64,000 nt of DNA from contig CM046443.1 in assembly GCA_025506515.1 (NCBI GenBank), positions 19,110,728 to 19,174,727 of the forward strand, in the 5' to 3' direction. The DNA is from Flaveria trinervia. Its lineage: Eukaryota > Streptophyta > Magnoliopsida > Asterales > Asteraceae. Under the pieces are notes generated by a model. The model ran no database searches. It saw only the letters and a program-made list of their open reading frames with translations, and was not told where the DNA came from. The position numbers were made by a program, and so were the translations under genes. Below, one piece after another: positions 45,930 through 58,419 of this stretch. The number at the start of each line of letters is the position of its first letter. Within the stretch, counting starts at the first letter, position 1.

Positions 45930-46985
45930 TTACACGCGACCGAACCGATACAACCCGAACCGACCAAACGTTACTATTTACTTCATGCATATCATTAACG
46001 CTTAACAATAACTATCAATAGGTGTTTGACCATTCATTGCATACAACACTTGGGAAACCTTGATCATTTATACTTACCACTTAACAAGTGAGTTTCGTGG
46101 CCCCTTTTACGTTTATACAATATTTCAATCATTTACAAACATGGGGGAAAAGTATGCTCACCCACTTTTCATGCTGCACAACTTACATACAATTTACATA
46201 CTTGGAATCAACGTGTTACTGTTTTGTGAGTACTTATCTGATACATGCTTGAGTTGCTGTGTGGTACTTTATTTACAACCATTTAATTCTAGTGTGGGAA
46301 CCGACGGATAGGTATTGGTAGTACTACTGGGTTGATACCCTCACCCTTGTTTGTTGGTATACTAGTTAGTACCAACAGTAGCCAGGAACGAGCCTTGGGT
46401 GAATATATTCCGACAAGATTCTATGTGTAAGTCGTTAGGTTTGGTTGTAAAGCTCATGTCATGTGATTTTGCTTACTTATAACTGTATTCACGGTATTCC
46501 ACAACAATTATTATACAGCATCAATTACTTATTTACAATTTAAACCTGTGAGCTCACTAACAATTTTGTTGACCATTTTGAGCATATCTTTTCAGGTGAC
46601 AATGCTAATTAAAGATCTAGGTGTGCTGCCTTAGTGGAGACCCTAGGATGCATTTTTGAGACTAAACATACTTGACAAACAATCTTTTTAGAACATAGTT
46701 GTAGTCTGTTTTAAACAACAACATTCTTTTGATACTTGTTCCCGGGTTGTGAGAATTACATACAATGTTATCTTCTTTGTTTATGTGAATCATTTCTCAT
46801 GTTTATGCTTTTGGCTATGTTGTCGTGAATATTGACTAAACACGACGCACGTCTCCTTTGTGTCGGGTGTCGTCATGACACGCTTTGTCATCATTTATTA
46901 TATTGCATCTCTATTGTTTACCATGTGTTATGACGATCCCGTCTCATTACATCCCTGTGTTTCTGTTTTTAGCGGGGGTGTGATA
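45930..46985 (+). repeat. gypsy-C 5' LTR, 5' end truncated or undefined
   Basis: The end is fixed by GGGGGTGTGATA followed by the primer site; intact relatives end GGGGTGTGACA, so CA has become TA. Landmarks shared with the solo LTR and the gypsy-D LTR include ACACGCGA near 45935, GTGAGTTTCGTGGCCCC near 46089, a run with CTACTGGG near 46325, and GAGCTCACTAACAATTTTGTTGACC near 46550. The stretch is much shorter than those 2.7-2.9 kb LTRs, so its start is missing or diverged. Confidence 0.6.
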
Positions 46986-46987
46986 GA

Positions 46988-47001
46988 TTGGTATCAGAGC
47001 C
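46988..47001 (+). other. gypsy-C primer binding site
   Basis: TTGGTATCAGAGCC two bases after the LTR end, the initiator-Met tRNA type. Confidence 0.88.
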
Positions 47002-47210
47002 ATTGGTTATAGAGAATTAGGCAATTCACTTGACCTAGACTATAACCTAGGAACCTTCATGTAGATTTTCATGCTAGGATCTGTATGCATTTTATATCTC
47101 ATGTATGTGTTCCTCTTTACTTGATTCGTTATCTATCTGCCTTGTGATCTTTCCACCCTATGAGAGAGCCTTTGTGCTCACTCTTTATGGGATGCTTCTA
47201 CCGGATCTTC

Positions 47211-50072
47211 TGTGACAACTGACAATTTCAGGTCAATACCTACATTGACTTGATTATAATTACACCTATAATACTTGATTTTCAATTAATTCCAATTATT
47301 GAAGTCGTTTTATACATTGCAAAAATTCATGCATTAAATTTCATGCATAGGTGATTCGGCATAATTACCAATTTTACACGCGATACAACCGGCACACAGA
47401 CGAACGTTGGTGATAATTAATATATGTGTAGTAATAAATACTTTAAGTGTTTCAAAGTATTTTAGATTCTATTATTTCAAAGTATTTTAGATTCCAAATT
47501 AAATACATTGGAAAAACTTAAATTCATAAATAAACCAAATCGCGTAAATTGATATTTTACCCGGAACGAATCATTTTAACGCAAATACTAAATACATGAT
47601 GTATCATTAACATATCATAAATATTAAATTATATGATATTATACAAGTACTTATACAATTTTAATGTATTTTAAAAAGTAAGGAGTAAAAATATTATATA
47701 TATAAATTACTATAATGCAAAAAATACCACCCAAATACCAAATACTACATAAAATTAAAGAATCAACTCATTTCCCACCCCCATAACCATCCACTTATCC
47801 CCTACCCCCCCCCCCCACCCCACATCTCTTTTCTTCTTCTCCCTTGTCAAATCCTCACAAGACAAGCTTGCCTTTTGTGAAGCTCAAGACTTACCATCTT
47901 TGTGTAACAACTTTTACATGGTTTAAAACATCATGTTGCCCTTCCATAAATGACCACCTCCATCTTTCATCCATTTGACCATATGTGTCTAGCAAGACAC
48001 CAAGAGAGGTGGATCTAATGCATGACTTGGCTTTATAAGTAGATGTGCATTATACACCACCACACCCAACATCTCCTCTCTCTTCTCCTCTCTAAAAATT
48101 CGGCCAAGACACCACCTCCACCACCTCATATCATTTTCAACTTGTATTCTACAAATATTTGATGAATCAAGTGTCATTGTTGAAGACCAAGTGGCTCTTG
48201 AAGCTTCCAAGCATCCTACAACATCTTCTACTTTTCTTGGTTGGTTCTTAGTTCAAAGGATCAAGTCTTCTTTTCCTTGCATTTCAAGACTACCATCTCT
48301 TCTTCTTGCTTGTTTAAGGTTAGCACCTTGTTTCTAATCTTCTATACATCACCATGATGTGTTCATGTTCACTAACTCATCCAAAAGTGCTCTAGCAAAA
48401 TTTAAAAAGTAACAAAACATGTAAGACAATTTCAGGCAGATTTATGTTCTGTGTTTTCGACACCATAACTCGACCTAAACATGGTCAAACGAACAGTTAT
48501 TGAGCCTAACATAACTTTGGATGTCTAGTTTTTAACTCATCCAATCTTGAAATTTTTAGATGAGTATAACCTATCCAAAACGTACAAACATGATTAAAGT
48601 GTTGAACCTGAATTTTTGGCAGAATAGATAGGGCAGAAAGATTGAGGCATAAGTTATGCTTAAAGTAATCAAATGAAGATTTTCCTTTTGTGGTAACTTA
48701 GATTAAGGTGTTAGGTATAAAATTACTATAGGCTTTATTTGTGAATGTAGGGTTTGACCCCTCAAAAGGTAAAATCCATGGATATGTACAGAAAAATGCT
48801 GCACTGACATCTGTTGCTTCATGACCCATTTCGAGGCACTTAAACTTAGTTACATACTACAAGATATACTTTTTTGGAAACCTAAGACATAGATCTAGAT
48901 GTGATAAAAATATCAGAATTTATAAAAATTCTTTGTACTATGAAAAGAGGATGTCAACCAAACCTAAAAATCCTTTTGTTTCTGTCCAATGTCCATATTT
49001 ATATAAAGTACACTTTTGGAGGTATTTGATGAAAAGAAACTCATACACATGAAAATTATAATGCTATTATACTTAATATAAAACCCATCCAATACATTAT
49101 GTGTTTTTATAAAGATAACTATGAAGACAAGAATCTAAATAAAACATTAACGGCTCAACGTGTCTAACTAGTCAAGTGATATTTTCAAAACTAACTTTGT
49201 GGATGAGTTATGCATGACCATCAGGGTCAGTAATCATGACCTCATGAATATATTGTGATTTTGTTTAGGAGATTCCTAGACCAATCATACGTATAGACTA
49301 TTGCTAGAATTCACGCGTGCATTACAGGTGAGTTTCACGGCCCCATTTTACTTATTTTTGTATTTGGGGGAGATTACATGCAAATTGCTATTTTCTTGGA
49401 CATATTTATTTGTTAATGATTTCACATGTTATATACGTTGTTTACTTACCGTGTAAAGTCCTTGTTATCGGACCGTTAGTTTATTTTCCAAAGCAAGGTA
49501 ATCATGGATAGTACTATTGGGTTTGACTACCCCCACCCGGATTAATTTCCCTAATCTTGACTGAAGGTCTAAACGGGTGCATTATTAGCCTGTTCACACT
49601 CATGCTTACGGTAGGCATGGGTAGGGACAATTTGTTACAGTTACAGTCTAGCTTTGGTTGCGGTGCTTATATAATATTGTAGTATTGTATGATCAACAAT
49701 CAAATCATGGAAAGACTTGTGGTCCATTACACTAATGACTATTACTTTCAAACCTGTGAACTCACCAACTTTATGTTGACATATTTTCATACATGTTTTC
49801 TCAGGTATTTGACATTTGCGTCAAGTTAAGCTAGCTTGGTTCACGTCGCATTTAGGGCCATTCATGCTGTTGGGACATTTATTGTTGTATTTGTCATGTT
49901 TTGAAAACAATTACATTAGCTCTACTGCTTCCGCAATCAACTCTGAAACAATTATGTATTTTTAAACTTATTTGCATCGTATGTTTACTAAACCATGTAG
50001 TTGTCAATCAATGACTATGGTCTCCATGACGTTCACGCCCCGAGGGAAACCACCGTGGTTGGGGGTGTGACA
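47211..50072 (+). mobile_element. Solo LTR of a chromovirus family, inserted in the gypsy-C leader
   Basis: It starts TGTGACAACTGAC and ends GGGGGTGTGACA, 2862 bp, with TCTTC on both sides (47206-47210 and 50073-50077), a perfect 5-bp target duplication, and no internal region. This is the product expected from recombination between the two LTRs of a full element. A TATA-like TTTATAAGT lies near 48031. A run of 13 C lies near 47805. Removing it joins the gypsy-C leader (primer site at 46988) to the gag at 50453. Confidence 0.92.
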
Positions 50073-50077
50073 TCTTC

Positions 50078-50452
50078 CGTTCCCTCTGCGCGCTGAGTTG
50101 TTTTATCAAATCCGGGTATTAAACCCGAAGAGACCTTCATAGATCATGCTATTGCGCTTGACCACAGACATTGAGATTTACCCTGAGAAGGTTATGTCTG
50201 AAACCTCGAAAGAGGAGGAGATAGACAACCTTCGCTAGACTAACGTGATTATATGCATGGGTTTGCAATTATTAAGATGGATTACTGTTGGAACATTACC
50301 TATTCATGGTGTGAGAAATACACGACTTTTATGTGATGTGTGGTAACAAAAAGTGTGATATTAACTTGGAATGTTGGCTTTTTATGAGTGGTATGGATAA
50401 TACACTTTGAAATGGTTAAAGCTTATGTGTTTACTACTTCAATGATTAGAAA
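50078..50452 (+). other. gypsy-C leader between solo LTR and gag
   Basis: Untranslated sequence of gypsy-C; no frame of note. Confidence 0.6.
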
Positions 50453-51720
50453 ATGCCGCCTCGAAGAGTTACCCGCAGCAATAGTGGTGGAAGTGAAGCC
50501 CCGAGGGGCAGAGGCAGAGGCAGAGGTAGAGCACCAAGAACAAATGATGGCCCTACCAGCAACAATCAGGGAACAGGAAACACTAACATGGCATCTCTGA
50601 TCGCTCAACAGCTGGTCGCACTGATTCCGACTATTGTGGCCCTGCCAGCAACAATCAGGGAACAAAATCACCACCCCAACGGGGATGGTGGCAATGATAA
50701 TGAGGATAATGGGAACCCGACTGGGAACGAGAGTAATCAGGAAACCGGGAATGGTGGAACAGCTGGTAATGAGAATAGGGTTGTTAATGCTAGAATGGGG
50801 TGTTCATACAAGGAGTTTATGGCCTACAAATCGAAAGAGTTTGATGGAAAAGGTGGAGGGATAGCCCTGACCAGATGGCTTGAGAGGATGGAGGCAGTAA
50901 TTGACATCAGCGAATGCCTCGACCGCCAGAAGATCAAGTATGCCACGTGTTCACTACAGGGCAAGGTATTAACTTGGTGGAACACTCAGGTTTAGGCTAG
51001 GGGAAGAGAATCAGCAATGTAGATATCGTGGGATGAGTTTAAGGCCTTAATCATCGAGGAATACTGCCCCCTCAATAAGATGTAGAAACTGGAGCATGAA
51101 TTCTGGAATCATGCTATGGTGGGGGCTGGGCACGCCGCCTACACTAATCATTTTCACGAGTTGGCAAGATTGGTTCCACACCTAGTCACTCCGGAATCAA
51201 AGAGTATCGAAAGGTATATTGGGGACTTGCGCCTCAAATCCGAGCGATGGTAACAGCAGCTGCTCCTCCTACAATTCAGAGCGCAATTCTGAAGGCTGGC
51301 GATCTAACTGATGAGATGGTGAGAACAGGGGTATTGGGAAGTGGAGCAGAGAAAATAAAGGATGTTGGGGAAACGAGTCGGTCGAATGCCGGAAGATTTT
51401 ATAAAAGGGCCAAGACAACCAGAAATTTTGTGGTCGTGACACAGGACAAGAGAGAGTATGTTGGGCCGCACCCGAAATGTGATAGGTGCAACTTCCATCA
51501 TCCCCCAGCAATGTCGTGCCGGGTGTGCGTGAACTGTAGACGCCCGGGACATCTTGCAAAAGACTGCAGAGCGGCGCCGAATCTGGTGGCACCGGTCAAC
51601 GGGTTAACCCCGTTGGGAATGCCAGAGGCTGTTATGAGTGTGGAAGCCCTGATCACTACAGAAACATGTGCCCCAGACTGAATCCGGCGCGGGTCAACAA
51701 GGGAACAACAGCAACCGCTG
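50453..51720 (+). pseudogene. gypsy-C gag, broken
   Basis: The frame starts MPPRRVTRSNSGG, with an Arg/Gly-rich RGRGRGRAP segment and an Asn/Gly-rich spacer (GNESNQETGNGG), then the gag core FDGKGGGIALTRWLERMEAV and LTWWNTQV. Stops (TAG) occur at 50993-50995 and twice more by about 51085; all three sit where Gln is usual. A frameshift near 51220-51245 leads into the distal part, with CVNCRRPGHLAKDC (51525-51566), a perfect CX2CX4HX4C knuckle, and a second knuckle broken by another shift near 51650-51690. Basic and knuckle regions would bind RNA. Confidence 0.85.
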
Positions 51721-52785
51721 ATGGCCATAGCTGGAAATCAAAGCCCGACAAATCAAGGAAATACAACTCGGGGACGTGCATTTGTCATTGGAGCCAACGA
51801 TGCCCGTCAAGACCCGAACGTTGTCACGGGTACACACTTACTCAATAATCACTTTGCATCTATATTATTTGACACTAGAGCAGACAATAGCTTTATATCT
51901 ACTGAGTTTGTGCAATTGCTTGATTTGAGTCCTAGTAGGCTAGAAACTAGCTACTCTATAGAAATGGCCAATGGTAGGGTTGTACAGGCTGATGAAATCA
52001 TTAGAAAGTGCTCGATGATATTGGAGGACCATGCCTTCGATATAGACCTAATACCCTTTGAGTTAGGAAGTTTCGACGTGATTGTGAGAATGGATTGGTT
52101 GTCGAAACACAGAGCTGAGATTGTCTGTCGGGACAAAGTAGTACGAATCCCCATGCCAAACGGGGAGGTACTCAGAATTCAAGGAGAGCGACCGGGAAGA
52201 AACTTAAAGCTTATCTCCTGCATGAAAGCACACCGAAGTTTACGAAAACAATGCTACACTTTTCTGGCTCATGTGGTAGAAAAGAAGGAAGAGGAGAAGG
52301 AATTCATAGATATTCTAGTAGTCCGGGACTACCCAGATGTATTTCCTGATGACTTGTTTGGTTTGCCTCCCCCTCAACAGGTGGAATTTCGTATAGAGTT
52401 GATTCCTGGAGCTACATCGGTAGCAAAGACGCCATACCGGTTAGCGCCATCTGAAATGCAGGAATTATCTAGTCAGTTACAGGAATTACTGGAGAAGGGT
52501 TTTATTCGGCCGAGTCACTCCCCATGGGGAGCACCGATATTATTTTTCAAAAATAAAGATGGGTCGTTTCGAATGTGTATCGATTACCGTGAGTTGAACA
52601 AGTTAACCATGAAAAATCGGTATCCTCTCCCCAGGATCGACGATCTGTTTGACCAGCTGCAAGGAGCTTCATATTTCTCCAAGATCGACCTTTGTTCTGG
52701 ATATCATCAGAGGATGGCATACCGAAAACAACGTTTAGAACTCGTTATGGGCACTATGAGTTCTTGGTCATGCCGTTCGGGCTGA
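51721..52785 (+). pseudogene. gypsy-C protease and first half of reverse transcriptase
   Basis: A 354-codon open frame. The protease motif at about 51865-51905 reads FDTRADNSFIS where the family has D-S/T-G-A, so the Gly after the catalytic Asp-Thr is Arg, which should disable the enzyme; the distal VIVRMDWL block is also altered (usually GMDWL). RT follows: VAKTPYRLAPSEMQELSSQ, FIRPSHSPWGAPIL, MCIDYRELNKLTMKN, PRIDDLFDQLQGASYFSKID, SGYHQ. A deletion-type break just after SGYHQ (about 52710) shifts the frame. Confidence 0.88.
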
Positions 52786-53472
52786 CTAACACACCAGCTG
52801 TGTTTATGGACCTAATGAATCGGGTGTGTAAACCTTATTTGGATAAGTTTGTGATCGTGTTCATAGATGATATACTTATCTACTCCCGATCGAAAGAAGA
52901 TCATGAAGAACACCTTCGGGAAATTATGGAACTGTTACGTGAAGAGAAACTTTTCGCCAAGTTCTCGAAGTGTGAATTCTGGTTGCGGAAAGTGAAGTTT
53001 TTGGGTCATGTGGTTAACGAGGATGGGATTCATGTAGATCCCGGTAAGATTGAAGCGGTGAAGAAATGGGATGCACCCAGACACCATCAGAAATACGGTA
53101 ATCTTGGGATTGGCCAGATACTATCATCGTTTCATCGCAAATTTTTCGAAGATCGCTCAACCGTTAACATTGTTGACTCAGAAAGACAGGAAGTTTGATT
53201 GGGGACATGCACAAGAACAAGTGTTCCAAACGTTGAAAGAGAAGTTGTGCAATGCACCAATATTGTCCCTCCCAGACGGAACTGATGATTTTGTGGTATA
53301 CTGCGATGCTTCACATCAAGGATTGGGATGTGTACTAATGCAGAAGGATAAGGTGGTTGCCTACGCTTCGCGACAACTTAAGGTGCACGAAAAGAACTAT
53401 ACAACTCATGATTTGGAGTTGGGCGCTGTGGTATTTGCACTTAAGATATGGAGGCATTACCTGTATGGATAA
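52711..53472 (+). pseudogene. gypsy-C reverse transcriptase second half and RNase H start
   Basis: The frame from about 52718 reads GIPKTTFRTRYGHYEFL, then FVIVFIDDILIYSRS with the catalytic Asp pair, FWLRKVKFLGHVV and HVDPGKIEAVKKWDAP. A shift near 53080-53100 leads to YYHRFIANFSKIAQPL, TDDFVVYCDASHQGLGCVL (RNase H), SRQLKVHEKNY and LKIWRHYLYG, ending at a TAA at 53470-53472. Each break is small, one to about ten bases. Confidence 0.85.
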
Positions 53473-55009
53473 ATGCATCATTTACACAGATCATAACCTC
53501 CAACATATCCTGGATCAGAAAGAGCTTAATATGCGTCATCAACGTTGGGTAGAGCTTTTTAGTGACTACGATTGTGAAATCTGGTATCATCCGAGGAAAG
53601 CTAACGTGGTGGCTGATGCTTTAAGCCGCAAAGAACGCGCGAAACCACTACGTGCTCGAGTGTTGGGATTGACTATTCAAACGAATTTGAAAGCTCAGTT
53701 CCAAATTGCACAAAGTGAGGTGTTGAAAGTAGAAAACCTTGCGGGAGAAGAATTCCGAGGGTTGGATAAACAAATGATTTGCAAGGATGATGGTATACAA
53801 TACTTCATGGATCGTATATGGGTACCCAGATGGGGAGGTGTAAATACCTTGGTCATGGATGAAGCCCACAAGACGCGATATTCTATTCATCTTGGTGCAA
53901 ACAAGATGTATCACGATCTCAAGGATCTGTACTGGTGGCCAAGCATAAAGAAAGACATTGCTATGTACGTAAGCAGATGCTTGACATGCTCGAAAGTTAA
54001 AGCTGAACATCAGAAACCATCGGGATTATTACAACAACCTGAAATTCCCGAGTGGAAATGGGAGAACATAGCCATGGATTTTATCACCAAACTCCCTAGA
54101 ACGAGCAGCGGGCATGACTCGATATGGGTCATAGTGGATTGGATGACGAAGTCAGATTATTTCTTGCCGATCTGAGAAGACTACAAAATGGATAAGTTAG
54201 AGAGATTGTACATAAAGGAGGTCGTGACAAGACACGGAGTACCGGTGTCGATTATATCCGACCGTGACAAACGATTTACTTCACGATTTTGGCGGACACT
54301 GCAGAAAGCGATGGGCAATCGATTAGATATGAGTACCGCCTATCACCCATAGATAGACGGCCAAAGTGAACGAACTATACAAGCGCTAGAAGACATGCTG
54401 AGGGTGTGTGTAATCGACTTTGGTGGTAGTTGGGACACTCATTTACCGTTGATTGAGTTCTCTTACAACAACAGCTACCATACGAGCATTGGGTGTGCTC
54501 CATTTGAAGCGTTGTATGAAAGGAAATGCAGATCTCCCGTTTGTTGGGCCGAGATTGGTGAAAGTCAGTTAATAGGCCCAAAGATCATTCAAGAAACAAC
54601 CGACAAGATTTTTCAAATCAAAGACAGATAAAAAGCTGCTAGAGATCGCCAAAAGAGCTATGCCGACAACCGTCGGAAGCCTCTAGAATTTAACATTGGA
54701 GATCAAGTTTTACTCAAAGTCTCTCATTGGAAAGGAATTGTTCGGTTTAGAAAGAAAGGGAAGTTAGCCCAAGATACGTAGGACCATTCGAGATTACAGA
54801 AAGGATTGGTCCAATGGCTTACCGATTAAGGTTACCACAAGAACTTAGCGGCGTACATGATACTTTCCACGTGTCGAACCTCAAGAAGTGTTTGGTTGAT
54901 GAATCACTTCACGTACCAATTGATGACATCAAGATTGACGAAAAGCTTCATTTTGTTGAGGAACCCATTGAGATCATAGATCGAAAGGTCAAGCAATTGA
55001 AGCAAAGTA
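53473..55009 (+). pseudogene. gypsy-C RNase H end, integrase and partial chromodomain
   Basis: Continues CIIYTDHNLQHILDQKELNM (one residue fewer than relatives at DHKSLQH), HPRKANVVADALSRKE, the zinc domain (H residues in DEAHKTRYSIHLG, CLTCSKVKAEHQ), MDFITKLPRTSSG, SDRDKRFTS, and the third catalytic block in IDGQSERT. Stops: TGA at about 54173, TAG at about 54348, TAA at about 54629; a frameshift near 54767. The last frame ends in HFVEEPIEIIDRKVKQLKQS, where gypsy-D interrupts the chromodomain at 55009; the remainder should lie beyond the window. Confidence 0.87.
55005..55009. repeat. Left target site duplication of gypsy-D (AAGTA, expected)
   Basis: AAGTA precedes the TG of the gypsy-D 5' LTR. 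The partner would follow the 3' LTR outside the window, so it cannot be checked here. Confidence 0.6.
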
Positions 55010-55388
55010 TGTAACATTCTGTATTTTTGAGTTAATTAAAAGTTAACATCGTTATTTCTTGTGTGGACCTTTTATGTCATTTTGAATCTTTGGGGACTTA
55101 ATTTGCTTAATAAACAATTGATGGTTGCAATATATTTATTAATAAGCAATTATAAGTGTTATACTATAATACTTACAAATAATAATTATCATGGCAATAA
55201 TAGTAATAATAAATATTATAATAAAAATAAGCATCTCATATTATAATAATAATAACATTAATAATCATAATACTGATAATAATTCTAAAGGTAACAATAA
55301 TAATTATAACCATGATCATAATAATAATAATAATAATAACAAACTTCTTTAAACTCAAAGTACAGGGGGTGTTTTGTAATTTATCAAA

Positions 55389-55424
<36 letters not shown>

Positions 55425-57750
55425 ACAAGTTTAAATCTTATTTAACCAAGCGCCCAAACTGCAGGGGGCAGTTATGTGAAACGCCCAAACTCCAGGGGTC
55501 AAAACGTAAACCGCCCATTTTATCCCTTTTGAAACGCCGGTGGCTTGGCCGGAGCTCCGGCGAGCTCGGCGAGGCTACAAACCGTTTTTTTTATACAATT
55601 TGAATCAATAAATCGCCCGAACCCTCTCGACCTGTGATTCGAACCCGAACCACAACTTAATTCGTTGTTCCCGCGTTTAACCCTTCCTAATCGAACCTCG
55701 AATCAACCGAGTCAAACACCACAATCAAATCTGCCTAAAACTGAAATTCAATCAATTAATCACACCTAAACTTACTACGCGGCTTGATCAATCAATTAAT
55801 CAATCAATATAGCTAATTAACAGCTCGGGTTTCTCTTATTTTGGTAAATTCAAACACGGTTTCAAACCGAGTTCGTTGAGCTCAAAACCGTGTAATTGAG
55901 GCTATATAATGAGAGCTTCGGATTCATTTCAAAGTTCCTAAACTCCCCGTAACCTCAATTTCACCTTAAACCCTCCCAAACGAAAAACCCCAATTCCAAG
56001 AACCTTCAACCGAACTCAAACACGAAACTCATCTACATCTCTGTAAATCAGGTAATGGAATCTTGTATTTTGTTCGATGTGATCCAAGGATCAAAAGCCC
56101 TATGACAATTCGATGTTTAAACATCGAATCGAGGGTCAATTTGAGGATCTGTTGAACTAGGGTTCATACGATTTGGGGGAAATTCGGGGCGGCTCTGATT
56201 TAAATTTAAAAGAAACCGGGATGAACCAAGGCCACGGCCCTGGTTCACTGGTTCCCGAGCCCCTTGTTTCAGGGGAGGCCCCGGGTTCGACCCCGGGCAC
56301 CCCCCCCTTTTTCTTTCTGTTTGCTTTTATGTTTTCTTTCTTTTCCTTTTATTTTTCTTTTCTTTTCTTTTATGTTTTATTTTCCTTATTATTAATTATT
56401 TTTTGCTAGAATTGAAATTCTGAAAATTTCTAAAGCTATATTATAAATTCAGAATTTGCTTATTTTTTTTATCAAAGGTTTATAAATATGTTTGAACATA
56501 AGATTCATGGTGGTATTTTTTTATGATGTTATTGTGTAAAGTTAATACTTGTGTAAAATATCTTCAATATATATATATATATATATGCATCGTCAAGCAA
56601 TTAGAATGATTAACTAACTCATACGTAAATATATATTTTTATCAATGTATATATATATATATATAATATATATATGTATCTATATATATTCCTTTTAAAT
56701 GGTTAATCCACTTATTGTAATTACTATATACGACCTTTATAAAATAGTTCAACGCACGATTCGATTATCCTTTTCTTACGCGCAATCAATTTAATTACTT
56801 AAATATTTATCCTTTCGTTCCTTAACCCGATTCACATTAATAACATGAAATAAATTTGAATAGTTGTCAACCTCTATATCAGTGAGAACCTCAAACATAA
56901 TAATTAATCATCAAAACCAATTATAACGCGCTGCTTTATTTTATTTAGGTGCGTTGTGACGTTTGTGTTGGAATCTTATTCGTGGTTATTATTATTTCAT
57001 CTTCAAAGTCTTTTATCAGCAAGTGAGTTCTTATGCCCCATTTACATATATTTTACACCTTTCGGGGTGAAACATGTTGGTTATACAATCATACTCCTAC
57101 ACGCTTTGATATTTATTATGCACGTGCAATTCTTTACATAGTCGTGGTTAATTGAATGTGTTAAGTTATATATGAGATGTGTCATATGTGTGCAATCATT
57201 AACTAAATCTAGCCTGGCAAAGTCTTAGATCTTTGGGCCTGACAAGCCTATTTGGTGCTAAAGTCGATGTATTGCCGACTCCTAGGAGCCGTATGCTTGT
57301 GCACTAGGGAACCAAATACACTTAGCTAATCATGCTTATTCATATGTTGTTCAGTCAAGGTTTGGTTGTAACTATGCATGTTCTATATACTTGCTTATTC
57401 TGTGACCATTGACTAGAATTGCCACATTTTTTTTTTGGTATACTTATTGTACTTAAAACCATGAGAACTCACCAACTTGTTAGTTGACCTTATTTTCGAC
57501 ATGTTTCAGGTAATGTGCAAGCTTAAAAGATGATTGAAGGAAATGCTTAAACTTAGGGCATGGACTTAGACCTAATAAGAACTTTTGGGATTTCTTACTG
57601 TATTGTTTGTTTGATTTTGAGACATTGATGTATGTGGTGGTTGAAAACAATTAATTAGTGGCATTTACATTTAATCATAGCGTTATGTGGTTGTGAACAA
57701 TCTTAACCCTCACACTTCGACGTTTCCGCCGTCAAGGTTGGGGTGTGACA
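55010..57750 (+). repeat. gypsy-D 5' LTR
   Basis: It starts TGTAACATTCTG and ends GGGGTGTGACA, 2741 bp. Features: ATA/AAT-rich microsatellite at 55185-55345, a poly-A run of about 35 at 55391, TATA box CTATATAAT at about 55902-55910, a tRNA B-box-like GGTTCGACCCC at 56284-56294, poly-pyrimidine at 56304-56400, and (AT)n runs near 56568-56586 and 56648-56670. Confidence 0.92.
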
Positions 57751-57752
57751 GA

Positions 57753-57766
57753 TTGGTATCAGAGCC
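57753..57766 (+). other. gypsy-D primer binding site
   Basis: TTGGTATCAGAGCC, initiator-Met type, two bases after the LTR end. Confidence 0.9.
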
Positions 57767-58419
57767 CATAACTATAGGGATTTAGGTTATTAGAAATGGT
57801 GACCTAGACTATAGTTTATGCATGATCCTTATAGAATAGTATTCTTATGAATACATACACATTGTTTGCATGCTGCCTAACGCTATGCCTTATGTGCAAT
57901 GTGATGCCTTAGCATAGGTGTCTTTACTTGCATGAATACATATGGTTACTCGTCTCCCCTAGACTTATCTTAAACGTGATTCACCCCGACTGTTGCTACT
58001 TCTTAAACTCATTCTCGTCGCCGAGTAGAATCTATTGATAGGAATTCTTCAGACTTTATGTCTAATCTTATCAACATCTCATCAAGATTTTGATTCCATG
58101 AACCATAGAGCTAGTGTGGTACATAGACACCTGTATTCTGGTTTCCTGGCAAAAGGCCTTCGGGCAAAGGTAAGCATTTCGTATAAATCCTACGGGACCA
58201 GTCATGCTTACCTGGGGATTTCCGGGATGAGTGATAAACTATGGCCATTAAACACTAGTTTCTGAGGCAAATGGGTCAATTTATCTTGACGTGTCAACGT
58301 CTCCAAATGGTGATGCGTCATCAAATGGAATCATTCCGTATGACTCTTATCCATACTTTAACTGTTCATCCTTACTATTCTTTTAAACCTATCCTAATCC
58401 AATTTGTATTTTTTCCAGC
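57767..58419 (+). other. gypsy-D untranslated leader
   Basis: Between primer site and gag. Short open frames here (for example 58035-58265) have no recognised content. Confidence 0.6.

Noticed and set aside
55391..55425. Poly-A run suggesting a retroposed gene or LINE end
   Set aside because: It lies inside the gypsy-D LTR, is present at the same place in the other LTR, and has no target duplication.
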